DNA from: Bacillus sp. AFS055030
GTDB taxonomy: Bacteria > Bacillota > Bacilli > Bacillales > Bacillaceae_G
Assembly (NCBI RefSeq): GCF_002574545.1
Contig: NZ_NUGT01000035.1
Location: 1-64,000 of the forward strand
DNA length: 64,000 nt
Direction of reading: 5' to 3'
Shown here: positions 1-8,963 of the stretch, one piece after another
Numbering within the stretch: position 1 is the stretch's first letter
Layout: each line of letters starts with the position of its first letter
Translations under genes and position numbers: made by a program
Notes under the pieces: generated by a model
Told to the model about the DNA's origin: nothing
Seen by the model: only the letters and a program-made list of their open reading frames with translations
Databases searched by the model: none

Positions 1-31
1 TACTTCCTCATAACAGGTTTATAAGGAAGTA
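1..31 (-). repeat. degenerate single copy related to the 52-bp repeat
   Basis: Read on the minus strand, 23 of 30 bases match the core of the 52-bp tandem repeat unit found at 20208-20820, including GTTATGAGGAAGTA against GTTTATGAGGAAGTA. The same stretch is also an inverted repeat (TACTTCCT at one end, AGGAAGTA at the other), so the likeness could partly come from that symmetry. The window edge cuts off the neighbouring sequence. Low confidence. Confidence 0.3.
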
Positions 32-100
32 AACCAGCTAAAATTTGAAAGTTCCTTACTCACGACCAATTAGCGTAGTTGAGAAGCTCGTTTTTCAACA

Positions 101-135
101 TAATAAATAAAAGGCCGTCATATAGACAGCCTTTT
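101..135 (-). terminator. intrinsic terminator of the MFS gene
   Basis: An 11-bp stem with one mismatch (AAAAGGCTGTC against GACGGCCTTTT) is followed on the minus strand by TTTATTTATT. It lies just past the stop codon of the MFS transporter. Confidence 0.8.
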
Positions 136-153
136 AAGAAAATAAATTCCTAC

Positions 154-1365
154 TTAAACAGATTTTTTTCGATCATTTGGCAGCATAAAAGCTACTAAAC
201 CTAATAGTGGTAAGAAGCTACATAAATTCATTACAAATTTTAGGCTAGTCGCATCAGCAATTACACCTAATAATACTGCTCCTAGAGCACCCATCCCAAA
301 TGCTAAACCAACTATTAATCCACTTACTAAACCAACTTTACCAGGAACGAGTTCTTGAGCGTAAACAACAATAACACTAAAAGAACTTGAACTAATGATT
401 CCTATTAAAAATAATATTGGAATAACAGCCAGCAAAGAGATATGAGGTAATAATAAGGCTAATGGGAATGTACCGACTAGTGAAAATAAAATCATATTCC
501 GTTTTCCGAAACGATCAGCTAGCGTTCCACCTATGAAAGTACCAATTACACCTGAAATCATAAAGATAAATAAATACAATTGTGTGCTTTTAATTGATAA
601 GCCATAACTTTTAATTAAGTAAAACTGATAATAATTACCAATGCCTGCTGAGTACCACGAACGTGCAAATGTAATAAATACTAGGAGTATAATAGCAAAT
701 TTGACAGCTGATGTAATGTTGATGTTTTCAACTGAAGATTGACTTTTATTTTTTAATTTAAACGGGTTTTCTTTCAGTTTATTTCGATACCATGTGGATA
801 CGTAAATTAAAACACAAATCCCAATGGCAGCTAAGAGCGTAAACCATGCAGCACCTTTTTGTCCTAGTGGTACGAAAATTAATGCTGTAAAGATTGGCGC
901 CAGTGAGTTCCCTGTATTCCCTCCTACTTGGTAGATAGCTTGTGAGAGTCCTCTTTTTGAGCCAGACGCTAAAAACGCTACTTTTGAGCCTTCTGGATGG
1001 AAGATGGCAGAACCAATCCCAATTAATAGAACTGACAATAATACAATAAATAAATTAGGTGCAAATGCTAAGCAAAGCATTCCTAATAAACTCGATGCCA
1101 TTCCAATCGGTAAAAGAAATGGTGAAGGCTTTCGGTCTGAAAAAATCCCAAAAACGGGTTGCATTACAGAGGAAGTCATATTTAGCGCAAAGGCTATGAA
1201 TCCAATTTCTGTATAAGTTAAATTCATTGTCTTTTCTAAAATTGGAAATATGGCTGGTACAACTGCTTGCATAGAGTCATTTAATAAATGACCTAAACTG
1301 ATTGCAAATAAAATTTGATACATTGTTGATTGATTAATAACCTTTGTATTAACTGCTGGTTGCAT
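154..1365 (-). CDS. MFS transporter, fosmidomycin-resistance (Fsr) type
   Basis: A 403-residue polytopic membrane protein of the major facilitator superfamily with about 12 hydrophobic segments. The N-terminal half has the Fsr-like opening SLGHLLNDSMQAVVPAIFP, the motif-A-like loop FGIFSDRKPSP, and FHPEGSKVA in the middle, all typical of the FsmR/Fsr group of drug/H+ antiporters. The longest frame starts 11 codons earlier, but AAAGGAGG lies 5 bases before the ATG at 1365, so I take that start. It is divergent from the AlkD-like gene and shares a 130-bp intergenic region with it. The exported substrate cannot be told from sequence; family members range from fosmidomycin exporters to transporters of unknown substrate. 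Confidence 0.85.
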   Translation of the reverse strand: MQPAVNTKVINQSTMYQILFAISLGHLLNDSMQAVVPAIFPILEKTMNLTYTEIGFIAFALNMTSSVMQPVFGIFSDRKPSPFLLPIGMASSLLGMLCLAFAPNLFIVLLSVLLIGIGSAIFHPEGSKVAFLASGSKRGLSQAIYQVGGNTGNSLAPIFTALIFVPLGQKGAAWFTLLAAIGICVLIYVSTWYRNKLKENPFKLKNKSQSSVENINITSAVKFAIILLVFITFARSWYSAGIGNYYQFYLIKSYGLSIKSTQLYLFIFMISGVIGTFIGGTLADRFGKRNMILFSLVGTFPLALLLPHISLLAVIPILFLIGIISSSSFSVIVVYAQELVPGKVGLVSGLIVGLAFGMGALGAVLLGVIADATSLKFVMNLCSFLPLLGLVAFMLPNDRKKSV

Positions 1366-1440
1366 AATATCCTCCTTTCCTATTGACTTATCTATCATAA
1401 ACTAATCTTCGGAAAATTTACATAATTTTGCCTCATACAC

Positions 1441-1470
1441 TTTTCATTAAACTTTATGCTCATTTATAAT
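1441..1470 (+). promoter_or_regulatory. probable sigma-A promoter of the AlkD-like gene
   Basis: TTTTCA (1441-1446) and TATAAT (1465-1470) are 18 bp apart. The -35 is weak, the -10 is perfect. Transcription would begin near 1477, just before the palindrome at 1493. Confidence 0.5.
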
Positions 1471-1492
1471 AGAAGAAATGATTAAAATAAAC

Positions 1493-1518
1493 TTAACTAA
1501 GTAGTACTACTTAGTTAA
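1493..1518. promoter_or_regulatory. 26-bp perfect palindrome before alkD
   Basis: The two arms TTAACTAAGTAGT and ACTACTTAGTTAA are exact reverse complements with no spacer. The palindrome ends 17 bases before the AlkD start codon and just upstream of its SD. It could be an operator, possibly shared with the divergent MFS gene, or a 5'-UTR hairpin. No matching known operator is recognised. Confidence 0.55.
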
Positions 1519-1535
1519 ACGTTAGGGAGTGAATA

Positions 1536-2207
1536 ATGGACAACTATTCAACAGAGTTAATGAGATTTTTTAAAGAACACAAAAATAATGAAAATCGTCA
1601 CGCTATGGAAGCGTATATGAAAAATAGATTTACCTTTCTAGGAATAAAAGCACCAGAACGAAATGCACTCTTGAGACAGTTTAGATTGAGTAATGGTGAA
1701 CCACCAAATTTAGAATCAATAATCGATATTTGGAGCTTAGAAGAAAGAGAATTTCAATATATTGCATTAACATGTTTAGATCGTCAGTTAAAAAAAGCAG
1801 AGCTAGAACGGATTAAATTATATGAACAACTTGTAGTTGAAAAGTCTTGGTGGGATACCGTTGATACAATTGCTGGACGATTAATTAGTTATCATTTATT
1901 AATCTATCCAGAGTTGATTGATGAGTACGCAAATAAATGGATCTCTTCGGATAATATGTGGCTAAATCGAGTAGCGATATTATTTCAGATGAAATTTAAG
2001 GACAAAACTGACCAGGAGCGTTTATTTCATTACTGCCGTCTTCTCAAAGAAAGCAAAGAGTTTTTCATTCAAAAAGCAATAGGTTGGGCATTGAGAGAGT
2101 ATTCCTATATCAATCCAAATGAGGTTGAATTGTTTATTATACAAACTAATTTATCACCTTTAAGCAAAAGGGAGGGATTAAAATATATTGATAAATTAAA
2201 GAAATAG
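1536..2207 (+). CDS. alkD: AlkD-like DNA alkylation repair glycosylase
   Basis: 223 residues of HEAT-like helical repeats, the size and build of AlkD, which excises bulky or positively charged N3/N7-alkylated purines without flipping the base. The signature SWWDTVD (about residues 104-110) holds the Trp and Asp residues that in B. cereus AlkD contact the lesion and support catalysis. The start is supported by AGGGAGTG 5 bases upstream. It stands alone, with a promoter-like TATAAT and a perfect 26-bp palindrome in front. Family assignment is firm; the lesion range is inferred from the family. Confidence 0.9.
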   Translation: MDNYSTELMRFFKEHKNNENRHAMEAYMKNRFTFLGIKAPERNALLRQFRLSNGEPPNLESIIDIWSLEEREFQYIALTCLDRQLKKAELERIKLYEQLVVEKSWWDTVDTIAGRLISYHLLIYPELIDEYANKWISSDNMWLNRVAILFQMKFKDKTDQERLFHYCRLLKESKEFFIQKAIGWALREYSYINPNEVELFIIQTNLSPLSKREGLKYIDKLKK

Positions 2208-2407
2208 ATGTCGATTTTCCGGGAAATAACCGATCTAATTTAAGTAAAGACTATTGAAAAATAGGTTAGTTGAGACCTTATTCTTAAAAAGGTATAATAG
2301 GTGCATTATTGTTTTCAAACACTTCTCTATTATCAAGAGTGTTATTTAAATTTGAGTTATGTAACCTGTACAAAATAACTAAATGAAAAAAGTTCAAAGG
2401 AGATTTA

Positions 2408-3619
2408 GTGTTTATGAAATCGACTTTTAAAAATATGATTAAATTATGCCTTTGTTTTAGCTTAATTAGTGGCTTCTTTATTCAAAAAAATGTACATGCA
2501 GACGAAATAAACTTATTTAGTGATAAAGCAATTTCAATATTGGCCGATAGTGGGGAAGTAATTTATAGTAAGAACGCAAATAAAATTGATTTCCCTGCTA
2601 GTACAACTAAAATAATGACCGCAATGGTTATGATGGATCATTTAAAAGAGATTGATAAAATTCAAATGACAAAAAGAAGTATCCAAGAAGAAAAAAGTAA
2701 TTCCCAAATTCTTTTTTCTGAAGGAGAAGTTTTAGATCGAAATACAGCTTTAAAGACAATGATGATTTTAAGTGCCAATGATTTAGCATATGCTATAGGT
2801 GAAAGAGTTGGCGGAAATATGGACCACTTTGTAAAAATGATGAATGAAAAAGCTAAAATGATTGGCGCAAATCAAACAAATTTCATGAATCCGAATGGGC
2901 TTCACAATGTAAATCATTATACAACTGCTCATGATTTAGCTTTAATTACAAAAGAAGCTCTAAAATATCCATTAATTATGAAAGCAATGGGTACAAAAGC
3001 TGCTCATATTAGTACATCTAAGCAAAAGAATGTATATATTTATAATCGTGGAAAAATGTTTAAAAATCCTTATTTTTATGCGGGGAAAACTGGTTATACT
3101 GATGCTGCTAGGAATACTTTAATTGAAATCGATAAAAAAGATGGCCAAATGATTATTAATATTTTATTACGCTCATCAAAACCGCAATATCTACAAGATA
3201 TTAAGTTATTAGATGCCTATGCATTTTCAAGAATCCATCAAAAAACGCTTATAAAACAACGTGATTGGCAAAAGGAATTAAAAATAAGAAATGATTTAAT
3301 TCAAACAAAAATACCTAGCGATTTATCCTTTTTGACTGCACTAGGCACGAATACAAATTACGATATTAAATTAAAACGGTTAAATGCAATAGATCAGTCA
3401 TACAAGGAAAATGGAATATCCAAAAATCAGAAACTTGGACAAGTTGAAATATGGGCCAATAACGAAAAACTTTTCAGTACGGAGCTACTAGCTGCAAAAT
3501 CATATGATCGACCGACAATACTCTCTCTGAATACTTTTATCATAGCAGGAACGGTAATTTTACTACTGCTGTTTATATTTTTTATTACAAAACCTAAAAG
3601 GAAAAGAGAATATATGTAA
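2408..3619 (+). CDS. D-alanyl-D-alanine carboxypeptidase (peptidase S11, low-mass PBP)
   Basis: 403 residues. An N-terminal signal peptide (to about residue 31, HADE cleavage region) is followed by a serine DD-peptidase domain with the three penicillin-binding motifs: STTK (65-68), SAN (122-124) and KTG (227-229). A C-terminal hydrophobic segment (about 377-395) and KPKRKR tail anchor it in the membrane. It trims the terminal D-Ala of peptidoglycan side chains, as do DacA and DacF. The start is ambiguous: GTG at 2408 is 5 bases after AAAGGAG, and ATG at 2414 is 11 bases after it. Which Dac paralogue it is cannot be decided here. Confidence 0.88.
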   Translation: MFMKSTFKNMIKLCLCFSLISGFFIQKNVHADEINLFSDKAISILADSGEVIYSKNANKIDFPASTTKIMTAMVMMDHLKEIDKIQMTKRSIQEEKSNSQILFSEGEVLDRNTALKTMMILSANDLAYAIGERVGGNMDHFVKMMNEKAKMIGANQTNFMNPNGLHNVNHYTTAHDLALITKEALKYPLIMKAMGTKAAHISTSKQKNVYIYNRGKMFKNPYFYAGKTGYTDAARNTLIEIDKKDGQMIINILLRSSKPQYLQDIKLLDAYAFSRIHQKTLIKQRDWQKELKIRNDLIQTKIPSDLSFLTALGTNTNYDIKLKRLNAIDQSYKENGISKNQKLGQVEIWANNEKLFSTELLAAKSYDRPTILSLNTFIIAGTVILLLLFIFFITKPKRKREYM

Positions 3620-3657
3620 TAAAAAGGCGAAACGTAAAAATACGATTCGCCTTTTTA
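3620..3657. terminator. bidirectional terminator
   Basis: AAAAAGGCGAA and TTCGCCTTTTT form an 11-bp outer stem around a short AT-rich inner part, lying between the convergent carboxypeptidase and pit genes. Runs of A and T on both sides serve both strands. Confidence 0.85.
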
Positions 3658-3660
3658 TCA

Positions 3661-4671
3661 TTAAAGTAAGATTAGTTTTAAAATTTGATAGAAAATTGCA
3701 GCTACTGTTGCTGAAATTGGAATTGTAATAATCCATGTAATTACCATACGTTGAGCAGTGCCCCAGTTTACATCTTTAACACGTTGAGCAGAACCTACCC
3801 CCATAATAGAAGAAGAAATTACATGAGTAGTACTTACTGGTAAATGTAAAGCAGTAAATGTGAAAATAATAGCTGCAGAAGATAAGTCAGCTGCCGCACC
3901 ATTAATTGGGCGAATTTTCATGATTTTTCCACCAACAGTTTTAATGATTTTCCATCCACCAACTGATGTACCAATAGCCATTGCCATAGCACAACCGATA
4001 CGTACCCATAAAGGAACATCTGCGCCTGCTGGTTCAATTTTTGCAGCTATTAAAGCGATCATGATAATTCCCATAGCTTTTTGTGCATCATTTGTACCGT
4101 GAGTAAATGACTGTAAAGAAGCTGTGAAAATTTGGACTAATCTAAAGCCTTTATTCGTCTTAGAAAGATTAGCACGTCGGAAAATAGTTGCTAAAATTGT
4201 CATAACGATAAATCCAATTGTAATAGCAATAACAGGGGAAATTAATAAAGCTTCAATAATTTTAATAAAACCGTCCGCCTCTAAAACGCCAAATCCTTTT
4301 GCAGAGACAGCGGCACCTGCTATTGCACCAATGATTGCATGAGAAGAACTACTTGGAATACCAAAATACCAAGTTAATAAGTTCCAAAAGATACCGCCTA
4401 ATAAAGCTGCAATTACGACAACTAGTCCATCTGAACCTTGAATTGTAATCGGATCAACGATACCATTTGTAATCGTTTTTGCAACACCTGTAAAAGTAAT
4501 CGCACCAATGAAATTCATTATTGCAGCTAATAAAATAGCTGTACGTGGCTTTAATGCTTTTGTTGAAACTGACGTTGCAATTGCATTAGCAGTATCATGA
4601 AATCCATTAATAAAATCAAACAGGAATGCAAAAATCACGATTAAAATCGTAAGTAAATATAAATGCTCCAT
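3661..4671 (-). CDS. pit: PiT-family inorganic phosphate transporter
   Basis: 336 residues with about ten hydrophobic segments and the duplicated PiT signatures: FINGFHDTANAIATSV near the N-terminus and THGTNDAQKAMGI in the second half. Members are low-affinity H+- or Na+-coupled transporters of metal-phosphate; a few related proteins carry sulfate (CysP), so phosphate is the likely but unproven substrate. It lies 11 bp downstream of the DUF47 gene in the same orientation, the usual Pit/regulator pair, and ends at a bidirectional terminator. Confidence 0.9.
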   Translation of the reverse strand: MEHLYLLTILIVIFAFLFDFINGFHDTANAIATSVSTKALKPRTAILLAAIMNFIGAITFTGVAKTITNGIVDPITIQGSDGLVVVIAALLGGIFWNLLTWYFGIPSSSSHAIIGAIAGAAVSAKGFGVLEADGFIKIIEALLISPVIAITIGFIVMTILATIFRRANLSKTNKGFRLVQIFTASLQSFTHGTNDAQKAMGIIMIALIAAKIEPAGADVPLWVRIGCAMAMAIGTSVGGWKIIKTVGGKIMKIRPINGAAADLSSAAIIFTFTALHLPVSTTHVISSSIMGVGSAQRVKDVNWGTAQRMVITWIITIPISATVAAIFYQILKLILL

Positions 4672-4682
4672 TTTATGACTCC

Positions 4683-5303
4683 TTACGCATTTCGCATGAT
4701 AATTTGCTCAAGTGTGTTTGCTACATCCTGTGCACTATCAGCTACAGATTCTAGATTTTCGTAGATTTCTTTATACTGAATAATTTTAATTGGGTCTTTT
4801 TCATTCATAAATAATTGTTTAATTGATGTACGTAATAGCTCATCACATTGAGACTCGTAATCCTTAATTTTAATTGCATGAACACGGATCTCTAATAATT
4901 TTTTATTTGAAAGTAATTTAACTGCATGTAAAATTTCTTCAACAGCTTTTTGAAGAATATCAACGAATTTAACCATATATTCATCAGCAGACGTGATTGA
5001 ATACATTTCAAATCGTGCTGAACAATGTTCGAATCCATCTAATACATCATCCATTTTCATTGCAAGTTGTAAAATATCTTCTCGCTCAATTGGAGTAATA
5101 AAAGTTTTGTTTAATTCAACGATCAAAGAGTGAATAAATTTATCACCTTTTGTTTCATATTCTTTCATTTCTTCTTGAAACTTCTTTAAGTCGCTTGCAT
5201 TTTTTATTTTAAAATCAACGTAATACTTTGATGATACGTGCAAATTCTCTGCAATACCTAAAAGCTTTTCAAAGAATACATCCTTTTTTTGTCCAAAAAA
5301 CAT
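4683..5303 (-). CDS. DUF47 (PhoU-like) accessory protein of Pit
   Basis: 206 residues, helical, starting MFFGQKKDVFFEKLLG, the standard N-terminus of the DUF47/YkaA family. These proteins are structurally related to PhoU and are coded next to pit genes, where they are thought to adjust transporter activity. I start it at 5303 because GGAGG lies 7 bases before that ATG; a longer frame reaches 5411 but its extra 36 residues do not resemble the family. The gene pair is probably one transcript with a promoter in the 5304-5630 interval. Confidence 0.88.
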   Translation of the reverse strand: MFFGQKKDVFFEKLLGIAENLHVSSKYYVDFKIKNASDLKKFQEEMKEYETKGDKFIHSLIVELNKTFITPIEREDILQLAMKMDDVLDGFEHCSARFEMYSITSADEYMVKFVDILQKAVEEILHAVKLLSNKKLLEIRVHAIKIKDYESQCDELLRTSIKQLFMNEKDPIKIIQYKEIYENLESVADSAQDVANTLEQIIMRNA

Positions 5304-5630
5304 TATGATTCCTCCAACTAAAACATATAATTTATTATCACCTTCACATTTGTCAGTTAATTTTATAATGTCAGAAACTATGTAAAAAATGTCGAAAAAA
5401 GTAAAGGTCACGTTAATAATAATAATTGGTTTTTGAAATTAATCAATTAAAAACGTCTAATTAATTTACAAATTTACAATATCTTTACATTCCTTTAACA
5501 AAGTTAATATTTCGATTTCTACATTAGTTAATATAAGGAATAGTATTCACAGAATAATTGACTTTATGTGAGATTTTAATTTAGCATAGGATTATTCGTT
5601 TAAACTATTGGACTTAAAAAGGATGTGATG
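5304..5630. other. 327-bp intergenic region between pit operon and aldehyde dehydrogenase
   Basis: Very AT-rich, no open frame of interest. It holds promoter sequences for two divergent units and the tandem TTTACA-type hexamers described separately at 5473-5500. TTGATT and TATTAT about 16 bp apart on the minus strand (near 5415-5445) could be the pit-operon promoter, but the match is weak. Confidence 0.5.
5465..5500 (+). promoter_or_regulatory. tandem PhoP-box-like hexamers
   Basis: TTTACA at 5473, TTTACA at 5484 and TTAACA at 5495 are spaced exactly 11 bp apart; another TTTACA begins at 5465, off register. Bacillus PhoP binds direct repeats of TT(A/T/C)ACA with an 11-bp period, usually four or more. 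Position before a phosphate transporter operon makes Pho control plausible; the boxes point away from pit, toward the aldehyde dehydrogenase gene. Inference. Confidence 0.5.
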
Positions 5631-7025
5631 ATGATTTTGGAAAGTACATATAAGGCATCTGAAATTAAACATTTAGTATCTATGCAAAAAGAATTTTTTC
5701 AGACTGGTTTTACAAAAACTTCAAATTTTCGAATAGAACAATTAAAAAAGTTATATAAATCGATCGTAGAGAACGAGGATGAAATAAAGAGCGCTTTAAA
5801 AAAGGATTTAAATAAGTCAGATTTTGAAGCCTATGTAACTGAAATAGGATTTACATTAAAAGAACTATCGGAAGCAATTAAACATCTTAAAAAATGGATG
5901 AAGCCTAAAAAAGTTAAAACTCCAATTACGCATATTGGAACAAAAGGATATATTTACAAAGAACCGTATGGAGTAACATTAATTATTTCACCATGGAATT
6001 ATCCTTTTCAATTAACGATGGCTCCATTAATAGGTGCAATAATTGGCGGGAACACTGCAATTATAAAACCATCAGAATTAACACCAAATACATCAATCAT
6101 TATTAATAAAATAATTAATGAGAATTTTGATAAACAATATATCGCTGTAGTTGATGGTGGAATTGAAGAAAGTACGATTTTATTACAACAAAAATTTCAT
6201 TTTATCTTTTTTACAGGCAGTGTTCAAGTTGGAAAAATTGTGATGGAAGCAGCAAGTAAAAATTTAACGCCACTAATTCTTGAATTAGGTGGAAAAAGCC
6301 CAACAATTGTACATAACGACTCGAATATTCAATTAGCTGCGAAAAGAATTGCTTGGGGAAAATTTACAAATGCAGGGCAGACTTGTATTGCTCCAGATTA
6401 TATTTATGTTCATAAATCAGTTAAAAAGGATTTTATTAAAGCATTAAAGAATGAAATAGTTCAGTTTTATAGTAATAAACCTTTACTTAATAATGATTAT
6501 ACAAAGATCATCAGTGATCGCCATTTTAATCGTTTGGTTAGCTTTTTAAATAATGGTGAAATTCTACATGGTGGGGAATTTGATCAATTATCTCATAAAA
6601 TTGAACCGACTTTAATTTCTGATGTATCTTGGGATTCACCAATTATGTCTGAAGAAATATTTGGTCCAATTTTACCAATCCTTACTTATGAAAATATGGA
6701 TGAAGTCATAAATGAAATTAATCAACACCCTAAGCCATTAGCACTATACGTCTTTACAGAAAATAAACAAATCGCTCAGAAAGTAATTGAAAGAGTTCCA
6801 TTTGGTGGAGGATGTGTAAATGATACCCTTTATCACATGGCAAATCCTAATTTACCGTTTGGTGGTGTCGGGGAAAGTGGTTCAGGAAATTATCACGGGG
6901 AGTACAGTTTTGCTGCTTTTACACATGATAAAAGTGTCCTTTTACAAACGACTAAAATTGACTTGAAAATTAGATATCATACAACAAAAAACGCTTTACG
7001 GTTGATTCGTAAATTGTTAAAATAA
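5631..7025 (+). CDS. aldehyde dehydrogenase (class 3 type)
   Basis: About 464 residues of an NAD(P)-dependent aldehyde dehydrogenase. SPWNYPFQL is the Rossmann-region motif of class 3 enzymes, FFTGS precedes the cofactor loop, ELGGKSP holds the general-base Glu, and NAGQTCIAPDY holds the catalytic Cys. The length (shorter than the usual 480-500) and hydrophobic C-terminus match the fatty-aldehyde/YwdH subgroup. GTG (5625), ATG (5628) and ATG (5631) follow one another in frame; the last fits best, 8 bases after AAAAAGG. Substrate unknown. A single-gene unit with its own terminator. Confidence 0.88.
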   Translation: MILESTYKASEIKHLVSMQKEFFQTGFTKTSNFRIEQLKKLYKSIVENEDEIKSALKKDLNKSDFEAYVTEIGFTLKELSEAIKHLKKWMKPKKVKTPITHIGTKGYIYKEPYGVTLIISPWNYPFQLTMAPLIGAIIGGNTAIIKPSELTPNTSIIINKIINENFDKQYIAVVDGGIEESTILLQQKFHFIFFTGSVQVGKIVMEAASKNLTPLILELGGKSPTIVHNDSNIQLAAKRIAWGKFTNAGQTCIAPDYIYVHKSVKKDFIKALKNEIVQFYSNKPLLNNDYTKIISDRHFNRLVSFLNNGEILHGGEFDQLSHKIEPTLISDVSWDSPIMSEEIFGPILPILTYENMDEVINEINQHPKPLALYVFTENKQIAQKVIERVPFGGGCVNDTLYHMANPNLPFGGVGESGSGNYHGEYSFAAFTHDKSVLLQTTKIDLKIRYHTTKNALRLIRKLLK

Positions 7026-7048
7026 AGGTTAAATATGACTATTTTTCT

Positions 7049-7076
7049 AGCTCCTTGACAAAAAGGGGCTTTTTAT
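7049..7076 (+). terminator. terminator of the aldehyde dehydrogenase gene
   Basis: AGCTCCTT pairs with AAGGGGCT (one G-T pair), followed by TTTTAT. Confidence 0.75.
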
Positions 7077-7140
7077 ATGTTGAAAATAAATTATTCATTT
7101 CTACATAATAATAAAATATTACTAAAGATGGGACGGGAAA

Positions 7141-8115
7141 ATGAAAAATATAATAGAAATTGAACAAGTAGAGAAAAACTTTAGTGAAAATAATGTGATT
7201 TCTCCCCTTTCATTAGAAATTTATTCAGGAGAGTTCTTAACAATTTTAGGACCAAGTGGTTGTGGGAAAACAACACTCTTAAGAATGATTGCTGGTTTTG
7301 AAGAACCATCGTCAGGTGTAATCAAATTAAACGGAGAGGCAATTAATAATTTACCTCCATATAAAAGGGATATGAACTTAGTGTTTCAACATTATGCATT
7401 ATTCCCTCATATGAATGTTGAAAGAAATATTCAATTTGGATTAAAAATGAAAGGTATTTCGTTAGAAGAGCAAAAGGTCCGTGCTGAGGAAGCAATGAGA
7501 TTAACTCAATTAACTGAATTTAGAAATCGTAAACCTAGTCAATTATCAGGTGGTCAACAGCAAAGGGTTGCAATCGCACGTGCAATAGTGAACAATCCAA
7601 AAGTCTTATTATTGGATGAACCATTAGGAGCACTTGATTTTAAGCTTCGCAAAGATCTACAAAGAGAACTTAAAAATCTTCAGCGTGAATTAGGAATTAC
7701 TTTTATCTATGTAACACATGATCAAGAAGAAGCGATGAGCATGAGTGATCGAATCGTTGTTATGAATAAAGGGAAAATCGAACAAATCGGATCACCGAAA
7801 GAAATTTATCAAAACCCAGCAAGCAAATTTGTAGCTTCATTTATCGGTGAAAATAATTTCTTTGATAAAGGTGTGAAAGAAATTGCGGTTAGACCAGAAA
7901 ATATTAAAGTTTCACATACTACAAATGAGAATAATCCTTATTCAGGCATAATAAGAGATGTAGAATTTGTAGGGACTTTAAATAAAATCTTTATCGATTT
8001 AAATAAACATAAACAAACGATTATTGTCTATCAAATGCCAGACCAAACAAGTTTTAATAGAAATGATCATGTTGAAATTAGTTGGAGGTCGGAAGATGAG
8101 GTGATTATGTATTGA
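7141..8115 (+). CDS. potA: spermidine/putrescine ABC transporter ATPase
   Basis: 324 residues. The ABC domain has Walker [10 protein letters not shown] (37-45), signature LSGGQQQR (135-142), Walker B LLLDEP (156-161) and the switch His in THDQEEA. A TOBE-like C-terminal domain follows. First gene of potA-potB-potC-potD, the classical polyamine importer: PotA hydrolyses ATP on the cytoplasmic face of PotBC. The C-terminal part is shorter than E. coli PotA (378 residues), usual in Bacillus. Its stop codon overlaps the potB start, so translation is probably coupled. Confidence 0.93.
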   Translation: MKNIIEIEQVEKNFSENNVISPLSLEIYSGEFLTILGPSGCGKTTLLRMIAGFEEPSSGVIKLNGEAINNLPPYKRDMNLVFQHYALFPHMNVERNIQFGLKMKGISLEEQKVRAEEAMRLTQLTEFRNRKPSQLSGGQQQRVAIARAIVNNPKVLLLDEPLGALDFKLRKDLQRELKNLQRELGITFIYVTHDQEEAMSMSDRIVVMNKGKIEQIGSPKEIYQNPASKFVASFIGENNFFDKGVKEIAVRPENIKVSHTTNENNPYSGIIRDVEFVGTLNKIFIDLNKHKQTIIVYQMPDQTSFNRNDHVEISWRSEDEVIMY

Positions 8116-8963
8116 AAAATGAAAAGTACATAATTGCACCTACGATTATCTGGCTATTAGTATTTTTTCTAGTGCCTTTATTATTAATTTTTGGTTTTGC
8201 ATTTATGAAAAATGGAATGTATGGGGAAATTGAAAAAACATTTACTTTAGAAAATATTGTAAAAGTTTTTGACCCACTTTATTTAAAAGTTTTATGGACA
8301 ACTTTTTGGATTGCTTTAGTAACGACAATAATTACTCTTTTGATTGGATATCCTTATGCATATACAGCTACAGTTGTAAATGAAAAATGGCAGAGAGTTT
8401 TACTATTATTAATCACAATCCCTTTTTGGATAAATTTCTTAGTTAGATCGTATGCATTAATTGTTATCCTTCGTTCAAAAGGAATTATTAACTCTTTATT
8501 AATCCAATTAGGGATTATAAAAGAACCTTTACAACTACTTTATAATACACCATCAGTCATAATGGGGATGGTCTATACATTATTACCATTTATGGTATTA
8601 CCGATTTTTGTTGCCATTGAGCAGTTAGATAACCGAAAATTGGATGCTGCAAACGATTTAGGAGCTACGCCATTTCAAACCTTTATATATGTCACTCTTC
8701 CATTAACGATGAAAGGGATTTTTGCAGGTAGTATATTAGTTTTTGTAGCTTCATTTGGAATGTTTGTTGTTTCAGATGTAATGGGTGGATCAAAAGTTGC
8801 TTTAATCGGAAATGTTATTCAAAATCAATTCTTAGCAGCGAGAAACTGGCCATTTGGTTCTGCACTTTCAATATTCTTAGTCATTACGTCAATTGGTTTA
8901 ATTGGACTTTATTATTTAGCTACAAAAAATATTGGTGCTGATAAAAGTAGAGGTGAGAAATAA
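8112..8963 (+). CDS. potB: polyamine ABC transporter permease PotB
   Basis: 283 residues with six membrane segments and the permease EAA-like loop [21 protein letters not shown] near residues 177-197, which docks on PotA. The start is TTG, placed inside the end of potA (ATTGA overlap); GAGGTG 8 bases upstream supports it. It forms the transmembrane channel with PotC for spermidine or putrescine. Confidence 0.92.
   Translation: MKNEKYIIAPTIIWLLVFFLVPLLLIFGFAFMKNGMYGEIEKTFTLENIVKVFDPLYLKVLWTTFWIALVTTIITLLIGYPYAYTATVVNEKWQRVLLLLITIPFWINFLVRSYALIVILRSKGIINSLLIQLGIIKEPLQLLYNTPSVIMGMVYTLLPFMVLPIFVAIEQLDNRKLDAANDLGATPFQTFIYVTLPLTMKGIFAGSILVFVASFGMFVVSDVMGGSKVALIGNVIQNQFLAARNWPFGSALSIFLVITSIGLIGLYYLATKNIGADKSRGEK

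Noticed and set aside
1004-1216. Plus-strand frame inside the MFS gene
   Set aside because: Overlaps the middle of a clear membrane transporter gene and lacks any SD or family likeness.
5390-5396. Spo0A box before the pit operon
   Set aside because: Same reasoning; isolated 7-mer in AT-rich DNA.
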